From Clostridia bacterium (GTDB taxonomy: Bacteria; Bacillota; Peptococcia; DRI-13; DTU073), in contig JAQVYD010000025.1 in the NCBI GenBank assembly GCA_028709105.1, positions 1 through 12,676 of the forward strand: a DNA stretch of 12,676 nt. The letters run 5' to 3'. This document shows, one piece after another, positions 7,473 through 12,676 of this stretch. Positions within the stretch are counted from its first letter, which is position 1; each line of letters opens with the position of its first letter. The notes under the pieces were generated by a model. That model saw nothing but the letters and a program-made list of their open reading frames with translations, did not search any database and was not told the DNA's origin. The position numbers were made by a program, and so were the translations under genes.

Positions 7473-9135
7473 ATACTTCCATAATAATGGGCATAATCAT
7501 TGGTCGTCTCTTTGTTTTTTCATAAAGATACTTACCGAGAGCATCTCTGATTTGTGCTTTAATCGAAGACCAATCAGTAATCTTTTTTTCAAAACAAAGG
7601 TCTAAAACAACCTTCACCTTTTCTCTGGCATCTTCCATCAGCTCTTCCGACTCCCGCACATAAACAAAACCACGTGAAATAATATCCGGACCGGCTATAA
7701 CCAGATTCGCTTCCTTGTCTATCGTCACGACGACAATAAAAATACCATCTTGAGAAAGCTGTTTTCTGTCACGCAAAACAATATTACCGACATCCCCCAC
7801 ACCTAGCCCATCAATAAGAATTCTCCCCGAGGTCACTCGACCACCGACAGAACCTTTTTGCGCATTAAACTCTAAGATTTGCCCATTTTCAGCTACAAAA
7901 ATATTTTCTTTAGGCAGACCCATTTGTGCAGCCAACTTGGCATGTTTCACGAGGTGACGGTATTCTCCATGCACAGGAACAAAAAACTTTGGCCGGACTA
8001 AATTTAGCATTAATTTAAGCTCTTCCTGACTAGCATGACCCGAAACATGAATCCCACTAACCGACTCATGAATAACTTCAGCTCCGAGATAAAAAAGTTG
8101 ATTAATCGTGCGCGCTACTAATTTTTCGTTACCAGGTATAGGTGTAGCAGAAATAACTACAGTATCACCTGGAACTATTTTAACTTTACGGTGATCAGAC
8201 ATCGCCATACGCGTCAAAGCAGACATAGGTTCACCTTGACTTCCTGTGGTCAGTATCGTGATACGCTCACTAGGATAAGAAAAAATCTCCTCAATATTTA
8301 TTAACGTGTTTTCCGGGATAGTAAGATATCCCGTTTCCTGAGCGATAGAAGCAACATTAACCATACTTCTGCCAACTATAGCTACTTTTCGATTATACTT
8401 ATATGCTGCATTAATCACCTGCTGAATACGATGAATATTAGAAGCAAAAGTAGCGATAATAATTCTGCCATCGGCATTACGAAAAATCTCATCAAATGTT
8501 TCCCCAACAGCACGTTCGGAAAGAGTATAACCTGCCCGTTCTACATTAGTACTATCGGAAAGTAAAACAAGAACCCCCTTTTTACCATATTCAGCAATAC
8601 TAGCAAAATCAGTAACTTCTCCATCTACAGGGGTTTGGTCAAATTTAAAATCAGCTGTATGCAAAATCGTGCCTACCGGTGTATGAATAGCTAAACCAAC
8701 TACATCAGGAATACTATGACTAACCTTAAAAAATTCAACTTGAAAGCATCCCCCAAGCTTGATCTTACTTTTGGGTCGGATCGGGATTAGTTTAGGATTA
8801 GCCACATTATTTTCTTTTAATTTTTCTTGCACTAAACCCAAAGTAAGTTTTGTCCCATAAACTGGAGCTTTGATCTCTTTTAAAACATAAGGCAGTGCTC
8901 CAATATGATCCTCATGTCCATGCGTAAGAATAATTCCCTTAATCATCTCTTTGTTTTCAACGAGATAGGCAAAGTCGGGAATAACAATATCAATTCCCAG
9001 CAATTCATCATCAGGGAACATGAGACCTGCATCAATGACTATGATTTCTTTATTAAAACGAATAGCCATCATGTTTTTCCCGATTTCTCCAAGACCGCCC
9101 AAAGGAATCAAAGACAGTTTGTTGTTTTCTGCCAT
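7471..9135 (-). CDS. rnjB: Ribonuclease J
   Basis: Metallo-beta-lactamase/beta-CASP ribonuclease with 5'-to-3' exonuclease and endonuclease activity, central to mRNA turnover in Firmicutes. The protein has 554 residues, the usual length. The zinc motif HGHEDH (72-77) is complete, with further conserved blocks LHTADFKFD, LLSDSTN and HVSGHAS, and a late HGEYRHL histidine motif. The C-terminal domain of about 100 residues is intact. The start is ATG 9135 because AAGGAGG lies six bases upstream; the open frame extends 14 codons further into the A/T-rich leader without a ribosome binding site. Position between dapA and tepA equals rnjB (ymfA) of Bacillus, but if the genome has only one RNase J the symbol rnj would be better. 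A long leader with a terminator-like hairpin precedes it. Confidence 0.95.
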   Translation of the reverse strand: MAENNKLSLIPLGGLGEIGKNMMAIRFNKEIIVIDAGLMFPDDELLGIDIVIPDFAYLVENKEMIKGIILTHGHEDHIGALPYVLKEIKAPVYGTKLTLGLVQEKLKENNVANPKLIPIRPKSKIKLGGCFQVEFFKVSHSIPDVVGLAIHTPVGTILHTADFKFDQTPVDGEVTDFASIAEYGKKGVLVLLSDSTNVERAGYTLSERAVGETFDEIFRNADGRIIIATFASNIHRIQQVINAAYKYNRKVAIVGRSMVNVASIAQETGYLTIPENTLINIEEIFSYPSERITILTTGSQGEPMSALTRMAMSDHRKVKIVPGDTVVISATPIPGNEKLVARTINQLFYLGAEVIHESVSGIHVSGHASQEELKLMLNLVRPKFFVPVHGEYRHLVKHAKLAAQMGLPKENIFVAENGQILEFNAQKGSVGGRVTSGRILIDGLGVGDVGNIVLRDRKQLSQDGIFIVVVTIDKEANLVIAGPDIISRGFVYVRESEELMEDAREKVKVVLDLCFEKKITDWSSIKAQIRDALGKYLYEKTKRRPMIMPIIMEV

Positions 9136-9296
9136 TATAAACCTCCTTATCAATATTTTAAATTTTTTTACACACAAAAAAGAATACCGCTCTTTTTAGG
9201 GCATAGCTTTTAACTTTATATATGAAAAAAACCTTCCCCCACAGTCCGACCAGAAGGTTTTCCATACCCAAGAACTACCGCTCTGATTTAACCACT
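9136..9296 (-). promoter_or_regulatory. Structured 5' leader of the RNase J mRNA (unassigned)
   Basis: About 160 bases lie between the predicted transcription start (near 9296) and the RNase J ATG. The leader holds a terminator-like hairpin (9228-9261). Around it, GGGUAU (9270-9265) can pair with AUGCCC (9204-9199), which would close the hairpin into a larger domain. A 13-14-base direct repeat, AGAA(C)TACCGCTCT on the plus strand, occurs at 9181-9193 and 9271-9284. A second, weaker A/U stem (about 9174-9199) lies near the end. I do not recognise it as a known riboswitch, T-box or protein-binding leader. Attenuation or feedback control of RNase J is an inference. Confidence 0.45.
9225..9261 (-). 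terminator. Terminator-like hairpin inside the RNase J leader
   Basis: Arms AAAACCTTC (9261-9253 on the minus strand) and GAAGGTTTT (9236-9228) form a 9-bp stem with a 16-base loop, followed by three more T (9227-9225). The stem is upstream of the RNase J coding region in the same transcript, so it may be an attenuator rather than a gene end. The large loop makes it weaker than the other terminators here. Confidence 0.5.
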
Positions 9297-9302
9297 TTTA
9301 TT

Positions 9303-9331
9303 ATTATAAATCATTTAAAAGTTAAATACAA
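9303..9331 (-). promoter_or_regulatory. Sigma-A-type promoter for RNase J
   Basis: On the minus strand a perfect TATAAT (9308-9303) is preceded by a 17-base spacer and TTGTAT (9331-9326), which matches the first three bases of the -35 consensus. Transcription would begin near 9296. It lies between the hairpins that follow dapA and the RNase J leader. Confidence 0.6.
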
Positions 9332-9364
9332 GTGATACTCAAAGTTCGAGGTTCGAAAAATCGG

Positions 9365-9393
9365 AAAGGCACTGCTTCGCAAGCAATGCCTTT
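9365..9393 (-). terminator. Hairpin after dapA, probable terminator
   Basis: Arms 9365-9377 and 9381-9393 give a 13-bp stem with a 3-base loop. On the minus strand the odd position is a G-U wobble; on the plus strand it is a C-A mismatch, so the minus-strand RNA is favoured. A run of five U follows four bases after the stem on the minus strand, while on the plus strand five T follow directly. It is the best candidate for ending the dapB-dapA transcript, 84 bases after the dapA stop. Confidence 0.6.
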
Positions 9394-9432
9394 TTAATGT
9401 ATAATGCATAATTTATTTCTGCCTTACAAGAC

Positions 9433-9454
9433 GGAACGGTGAGGGCACCGTTCC
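9433..9454. repeat. GC-rich hairpin element between dapA and RNase J
   Basis: Perfect 9-bp arms GGAACGGTG and CACCGTTCC enclose the loop AGGG. No U-run follows on either strand. The element is more GC-rich than its surroundings and resembles the short extragenic palindromes found in many copies in some bacterial genomes; copy number cannot be judged from this window. A smaller inverted repeat TAGGAG-3-CTCCTA (9465-9479) overlaps the dapA stop codon next to it. It may protect the dapA mRNA 3' end. Confidence 0.5.
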
Positions 9455-9477
9455 CTACCCTTCAGTAGGAGTATCTC

Positions 9478-10359
9478 CTATAATACCCCAACTGCCTTCA
9501 TCGCTTCACTGATTATTTGCGTTTCAGCGGTTGATGCTTCCACTAAAGGTAAACGAAGTTTCCCTGCAGGACGACCAGCAAGAGCAAGAGCTTTCTTCAC
9601 AGGAATAGGATTAGAAGTTACAAACAAAGCCTTAAAAATCGGATACAACTGTAAATGAAGCCGACAAGCCTTTTGGACATCTCCATCCAAATAGGCATAA
9701 ATCATCTCTCGCATTTCTTTAGCAACTAAATGTGCCACAACACTGATAATACCATAACAACCCACAGCCAGCATCGGTAAAGTTAAAAAATCATCACCAC
9801 TATAAACATAAAAATCTTCCGGTACTTTTGTTTTTAAAATGGAAATTTGATCTAAATTTCCACTAGATTCTTTTACAGCGGCGATATTAGGGATAGCTGC
9901 CAATTTGGCTACAGTATCTGGTAATAGATTAGCCGCCGTCCTCCCGGGTACATTATAAAGAATAACCGGCAAATCTGTTGTTGCCGCTATTGTTTTAAAA
10001 TGCTGGTATAAACCTTCTTGATTAGGCTTATTATAATACGGAGTCACCAACATAATCCCATCAACACCGGTGCGGGTTGCCTCCTCGGTTAAATGAGCAG
10101 AATCAAGTGTGCAATTGGAACCCGTTCCGGCAAAAACCCAAGCCTTTGCCCCTACAGCTTCTTTAATTGCTTTAAATAAATCCAGTTTTTCTTCCTTACT
10201 CAAAGTAGGTGATTCACCAGTCGTACCAGATATAACTAAACCTTCATTACCTTCTGCAATTAGTTGTAATGCTAATTTTTGTGCCCCTGCAAAATCTATA
10301 CTTAAATCATCCTTAAAAGGAGTAATCATCGCCGTAAGCAGCCTAGGAAAATTATTCAT
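9478..10359 (-). CDS. dapA: 4-hydroxy-tetrahydrodipicolinate synthase
   Basis: Cytosolic enzyme that condenses pyruvate with aspartate semialdehyde, the first step specific to the diaminopimelate/lysine branch. With ATG 10359 the protein has 293 residues, the family length. The TIM-barrel active site is complete: GTTGES (45-50), Y135 and R140 in YNVPGRT, and the Schiff-base lysine K163 in AAVKESSG. These align with T44-T45, Y133, R138 and K161 of the Escherichia coli enzyme. The ribosome binding region (GGGGCGG about 6 bases before the ATG) is not ideal; a TTG two codons upstream is possible. It follows dapB by 29 bases and shares its lysine-riboswitch transcript. Being second in the operon, it supplies the substrate for DapB. 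Confidence 0.96.
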   Translation of the reverse strand: MNNFPRLLTAMITPFKDDLSIDFAGAQKLALQLIAEGNEGLVISGTTGESPTLSKEEKLDLFKAIKEAVGAKAWVFAGTGSNCTLDSAHLTEEATRTGVDGIMLVTPYYNKPNQEGLYQHFKTIAATTDLPVILYNVPGRTAANLLPDTVAKLAAIPNIAAVKESSGNLDQISILKTKVPEDFYVYSGDDFLTLPMLAVGCYGIISVVAHLVAKEMREMIYAYLDGDVQKACRLHLQLYPIFKALFVTSNPIPVKKALALAGRPAGKLRLPLVEASTAETQIISEAMKAVGVL

Positions 10360-10388
10360 AAACAACCGCCCCTTTTTTTTAATTTATC

Positions 10389-11192
10389 TTAATTGTCTAG
10401 TTCTAAAACTTCTTCTAATCCTACCTTAAGTCCTTGCCACAAGTGTACTTTGCGCACAGCCATAAGAATTCCCGGCAAAAAAGATTCCCGCGAAAAAGAA
10501 TCATGCCTAATCGTAAGCAGCTCCCCTGTGCCTGCCAAAAGCACTTCCTGATGAGCAATCAGACTTTTCAACCTAACGCTATGAATTCTAACCCCACCAA
10601 AATCCCCACCACGACAACTGGATTGCGAAGGATTCTCTTCCCTCGCCTCTCCCGTAGAAAAATCTTTCGTCATACCACGCGCCGTAGCCAGAGCTGTTCC
10701 CGAAGGGCTATCGATTTTTTTATCATTATGATACTCAATAATTTCTCCCTGTGTATAATATTGCCCGGCCTCCCGCGCAAATTTCATCATGAGTACAGCA
10801 CCCAGAGAAAAATTCGGAGCAAGAAACATCGAGGTATTATTTTGCTTAGCCAGACGATCAAACTCTACTAAATCTTGCTCATCTAAGCCAGTAGTTCCTG
10901 CTACTATAGCTATGCTTTTCTTTAAAACAAGCGGAATGTTTTTTTGCGCCGCTTGCTTATGTGTAAAATCAATGACCACATCTGGTTTCTTTTCCATAAG
11001 CACGTCTTCCAACTTATCTGTGATCTGAACTCCTAAAACAGGAATTCCCGCTAATTCCCCTGCATCTTTACCCATGTTTTGGAGATCAACTGCCCCTACT
11101 ATTTGCAAATCAGCATATTGACTTAATCCTTTAATGATGGCACAACCCATCTTTCCACTAGCACCGATCACCGCAATTTTAATACACTTCAT
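10389..11192 (-). CDS. dapB: 4-hydroxy-tetrahydrodipicolinate reductase
   Basis: NAD(P)H-dependent reductase that acts on the DapA product, giving tetrahydrodipicolinate. With ATG 11192 it has 267 residues, the usual size. Residues 7-16 hold the nucleotide-binding GASGKMG loop, AGTTG is at 98-102, and the catalytic region reads EYHNDKKIDSPSGTA (153-167). H155 and K159 match the catalytic His and Lys of the E. coli enzyme; the second His of the common His-His pair is Asn156. A long conserved C-terminal part follows. The frame is open up to GTG 11204, but that codon abuts the ribosome binding site AGGAGG (11210-11205) without spacing; TTG 11198 (6-base spacing) or ATG 11192 (12-base spacing) are realistic. 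It is first in the transcript behind the lysine riboswitch. Confidence 0.96.
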   Translation of the reverse strand: MKCIKIAVIGASGKMGCAIIKGLSQYADLQIVGAVDLQNMGKDAGELAGIPVLGVQITDKLEDVLMEKKPDVVIDFTHKQAAQKNIPLVLKKSIAIVAGTTGLDEQDLVEFDRLAKQNNTSMFLAPNFSLGAVLMMKFAREAGQYYTQGEIIEYHNDKKIDSPSGTALATARGMTKDFSTGEAREENPSQSSCRGGDFGGVRIHSVRLKSLIAHQEVLLAGTGELLTIRHDSFSRESFLPGILMAVRKVHLWQGLKVGLEEVLELDN

Positions 11193-11231
11193 TAACAAAG
11201 CCACCCTCCTTTGTTTCTTATTTTTTCCGGA

Positions 11232-11268
11232 TAAAACAAAAAACAGCCACAGGTCCGCCTATCGCTGT
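11232..11268 (-). terminator. Riboswitch-controlled intrinsic terminator before dapB
   Basis: On the minus strand ACAGCGATAGG (11268-11258) and CCTGTGGCTGT (11253-11243) form an 11-position stem with one G-G mismatch, loop CGGA, followed by U6-G-U4. It lies between the lysine aptamer and the dapB ribosome binding site, so it is the expression platform. Competing pairs exist: CAGGT (11285-11281) with ACCTG (11254-11250) of the terminator, and AACTAT (11309-11304) next to P1 with ATAGTT (11277-11272). Confidence 0.85.
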
Positions 11269-11298
11269 ATAAACTATAGCACCTGCCTCCCTCCCTTT

Positions 11299-11476
11299 GT
11301 GAGATAGTTCTCCATCTGATTACGGGATGTAAATCAGATGACAGTACTGCACTTATTTAATGCAGTCCCAGCATAGTAACTAGGCTCATCACTACACTTC
11401 GGCGAAGATCCCTTTCATCCAGTTCTTAGCAGCCGGCTCCCCGGATTACTCTTGATTTTCGCAACCCCTACCTCAC
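11299..11476 (-). promoter_or_regulatory. Lysine riboswitch aptamer (L box)
   Basis: Reading the minus strand, the closing helix P1 is GTGAGGTAG (11476-11468) paired with CTATCTCAC (11307-11299), 9 bp with one G-U. The conserved core follows in the known order: GGTTGCG, then TCAAGAGTAA (11455-11446), TGAAAGGGATC (11417-11407), CGCCGAAG (11404-11397), GGGACTGCA, an ACTGCA/TGCAGT hairpin (11366-11346), CTGTCAT, a 9-bp hairpin CATCTGATT/AATCAGATG (11340-11313), and GGAG before P1 closes. This matches the lysC leader of Bacillus subtilis in order and sequence. Lysine binding stabilises P1 and lets the downstream terminator form, shutting off dapB-dapA. Confidence 0.95.
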
Positions 11477-11492
11477 TCCATGGAGTGAGGTA
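11469..11492. promoter_or_regulatory. Perfect palindrome overlapping the 5' strand of riboswitch P1
   Basis: A 24-base perfect palindrome (two 12-base halves TACCTCACTCCA and TGGAGTGAGGTA) starts about 14 bases after the predicted transcription start. In RNA it gives a 10-bp stem with a CAUG loop. Its downstream half contains eight of the nine bases of the P1 5' strand, so the upstream hairpin and P1 exclude each other. It could equally be a protein-binding operator in DNA. Confidence 0.75.
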
Positions 11493-11512
11493 ATATTTTT
11501 TAGTTTTAATCT

Positions 11513-11541
11513 ATTGTATGATGTAGAATTCCTTTTGTCAA
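11513..11541 (-). promoter_or_regulatory. Strong sigma-A-type promoter for the riboswitch-dapB-dapA transcript
   Basis: On the minus strand a perfect TTGACA (11541-11536) is followed by a 17-base spacer and TACAAT (11518-11513), one mismatch from consensus. The -35 element overlaps the TGA stop codon of ymxH. Transcription would begin near 11506, just ahead of the palindrome and the lysine aptamer. Confidence 0.85.
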
Positions 11542-11813
11542 TAATTAAATCGTTTATAGTTAAAATGTGTTTCATCAAGATCGACGATAATAACCTCATT
11601 CCCAATCTTTTTGACACAACTCCAAGGGATCGTAAAATTATTCCGATCTAAAAAACCAAATAAACCACTTCTACTAGGAAGCAAAATTGACTGAATTTCT
11701 CCCGTTTCACTATCAATAACCAAATCAGAATCAGCTACAATCCCTAAACGTCCGCCATTTTGAATATTAACAATATCTTTGCCAATCAATTCACTTAATC
11801 TAACTTGAAACAT
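11538..11813 (-). CDS. ymxH: YmxH/YlmC family PRC-barrel protein
   Basis: 91 residues of the YlmC/YmxH group, a small PRC-barrel-type beta-barrel fold. Typical elements are the start VRLSELIGKDIVNIQNGGRLG (about 4-24), a middle LVIDSETGEIQSILLP, and the IPWSCVKKIG segment before the final strand. The molecular role is not established in the family; related genes occur in sporulation and cell-division regions. GGGAGAG four bases before the ATG is a close ribosome binding site. It sits 34 bases after the small membrane-protein gene and keeps the mlpA-ymxH-dap order of Bacillus. Its stop codon lies inside the promoter of the dapB operon. Confidence 0.88.
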   Translation of the reverse strand: MFQVRLSELIGKDIVNIQNGGRLGIVADSDLVIDSETGEIQSILLPSRSGLFGFLDRNNFTIPWSCVKKIGNEVIIVDLDETHFNYKRFNY

Positions 11814-11847
11814 GGAACTCTCCCTTCCCTCATGAATTTAAATGAAA

Positions 11848-12177
11848 TTAAAGCTTATGGCTGATTTTATAATATAAAGCTAGAAATATTGGCTGAAAAA
11901 GAGCTAAGACAATGGCAATAGCAGCTAAATAATCTACCGACCAATCAAAAAAAACAAGTCTTTCCGGCATAGAAATTTTCAAAAAAGAGGTTAATAAAAT
12001 CAAAGCCAGATAAATACCTCCCGCCACAGCTACCAACTCACCAATAGCTAGCGAAGCAGGAGATTCTACTATATTTTCCAACTGAGCTATATTTCTTATC
12101 CTCTGCAGATTTTTCTTCGTCTTGATTGCCCCCAATACTAAAAACAATACGCTTAGAAAAAAGATTAATTTTCCCAT
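11848..12177 (-). CDS. Unrecognised small membrane protein (three helices)
   Basis: 109 residues with three predicted transmembrane segments at about 3-18, 43-66 and 82-103. A basic, charged stretch (19-37, KTKKNLQRIRN) lies between the first two, and the C-terminus is basic. No catalytic motif is visible and I do not recognise the family. A G-rich ribosome binding site (GGGGGGG) four bases before the ATG supports the start. The gene lies 76 bases after the M16 peptidase gene and 34 before ymxH, all in one direction, so an operon is likely. The Bacillus order has no gene here, so it is an insertion relative to that order. Confidence 0.8.
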   Translation of the reverse strand: MGKLIFFLSVLFLVLGAIKTKKNLQRIRNIAQLENIVESPASLAIGELVAVAGGIYLALILLTSFLKISMPERLVFFDWSVDYLAAIAIVLALFQPIFLALYYKISHKL

Positions 12178-12253
12178 AGAACCCCCCCTTTTACTTCATT
12201 ATTATGCAGATAAAGAAGGGTTATGCTTGATATTTATTTATCGTAAATGAGGC

Positions 12254-12676
12254 TTAAGGTAAAAAAGATTGCAGGTCAAGCGGCTTTGCTAATGGCCCGA
12301 TTGTGCTTAAGGTATAATGGTTGTCCTTAAATAAATCACCGGCAAGTATTTTGACATCCTCCAAGGTTACCGCAGAGATACGCTCCACAATTTCCGAGAG
12401 AGGAACAATGCGATTTAAACACAGCTCATTTCGCCCCAATCTAGTCATACGGCTACTAACGTTTTCCAATCCCAAAAATAAATTTCCTTTAATCTGCTCT
12501 TTAGCCCTGTGCAATTCCTTTTCTGTGATGCCCTTAGCCACTATTTCCCGGATCTCTTTTAACAATAAGTGAATAACCTCATCATATTTCGTGGGGCTAG
12601 TACCTGCATAAAAAGTAAAAAGACCTGTATCACAAAAAGCACTATGATATGAAAAAACAGAATAAGCAAGACCTCT
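12254..12676 (-). CDS. M16-family (MlpA/YmxG-like) peptidase, C-terminal 140 residues
   Basis: The gene runs off the right edge; only the last 140 codons are seen. The frame is open to position 12676, well beyond the apparent TTG at 12565. The visible part begins R-G-L-A-Y-S-V, matching the conserved R-x2-Y element of the second M16 domain, followed by F-Y-A-G-T, a long helix with ITEKELHRAKEQIKGN, and the ENVSSRM/LGRNE region typical of processing-peptidase-like M16 proteins. The zinc-binding HxxEH motif belongs to the missing N-terminal half. Its place before ymxH equals mlpA (ymxG) in Bacillus. The start and the catalytic state cannot be seen. Confidence 0.9.
   Translation of the reverse strand, partial: RGLAYSVFSYHSAFCDTGLFTFYAGTSPTKYDEVIHLLLKEIREIVAKGITEKELHRAKEQIKGNLFLGLENVSSRMTRLGRNELCLNRIVPLSEIVERISAVTLEDVKILAGDLFKDNHYTLSTIGPLAKPLDLQSFLP

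Noticed and set aside
9136..9177. Upstream extension of RNase J by 14 codons
   Set aside because: The extra codons come from the A/T-rich leader, have no ribosome binding site, and the ATG at 9135 has an excellent one at the right distance.
9181..9284. T-box, SRP RNA or tRNA in the RNase J leader
   Set aside because: No T-box core sequence, no SRP tetraloop region and no cloverleaf could be found; RNase J is also not a T-box target.
1..12676. Defence, phage, CRISPR or insertion-sequence content
   Set aside because: All genes match conserved core functions or small membrane proteins; no transposase, integrase, spacer array or target-site duplication is visible.

Overview
The window is chromosomal core sequence from an AT-rich, endospore-former-like Firmicute. 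Gene content and order fit class Clostridia; a Peptococcaceae-like member is a low-confidence guess. All 13 supported genes lie on the minus strand, so transcription runs from the right edge to the left. The order (M16 peptidase, ymxH, dap genes, RNase J, tepA, ylzJ, spoIIIE/ftsK, rodZ-like, pgsA, cinA) parallels the Bacillus subtilis mlpA-ymxH-dpaA-dpaB-asd-dapG-dapA-rnjB-tepA-ylzJ-spoIIIE-ymfM-pgsA-cinA region. The differences are informative: no dipicolinate synthase, asd or aspartokinase gene lies between ymxH and the dap genes, dapB is present beside dapA, and a pgpA / membrane protein / FtsH-like protease block sits between pgsA and cinA.

Right part (about 12676-11538): the C-terminal end of an M16 peptidase, an unrecognised three-helix membrane protein, and YmxH (PRC-barrel). 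A strong sigma-A-type promoter overlaps the ymxH stop codon. It drives a lysine riboswitch with an intrinsic terminator (about 11505-11232), followed by dapB-dapA (11192-9478). Lysine therefore very probably represses two consecutive steps of diaminopimelate/lysine synthesis. A perfect 24-bp palindrome contains most of the 5' strand of riboswitch helix P1 and is the most interesting feature of this part.

Middle (9477-6447): an intergenic stretch holds hairpins behind dapA, a promoter, and a leader of about 160 nt in front of the RNase J gene with an internal terminator-like hairpin. RNase J ends in a strong terminator that abuts its stop codon. tepA and ylzJ follow, overlapping by 4 nt.

Left part (6392-1): a SpoIIIE/FtsK DNA translocase, a RodZ-like membrane protein with a helix-turn-helix domain, then pgsA and pgpA overlapping by 4 nt (two consecutive steps to phosphatidylglycerol). 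An extended -10 promoter precedes a two-gene unit made of an unknown membrane-anchored protein and an FtsH-family protease without the usual extracytoplasmic domain. This unit ends in a terminator, and a fresh promoter starts cinA, whose first eight codons are visible at the left edge.

No RNA genes for translation, CRISPR arrays, insertion sequences or phage genes are visible. I found no clearly new enzymatic or defence system. The best candidates for something undescribed are regulatory RNAs: the RNase J leader and the palindrome before the lysine riboswitch.
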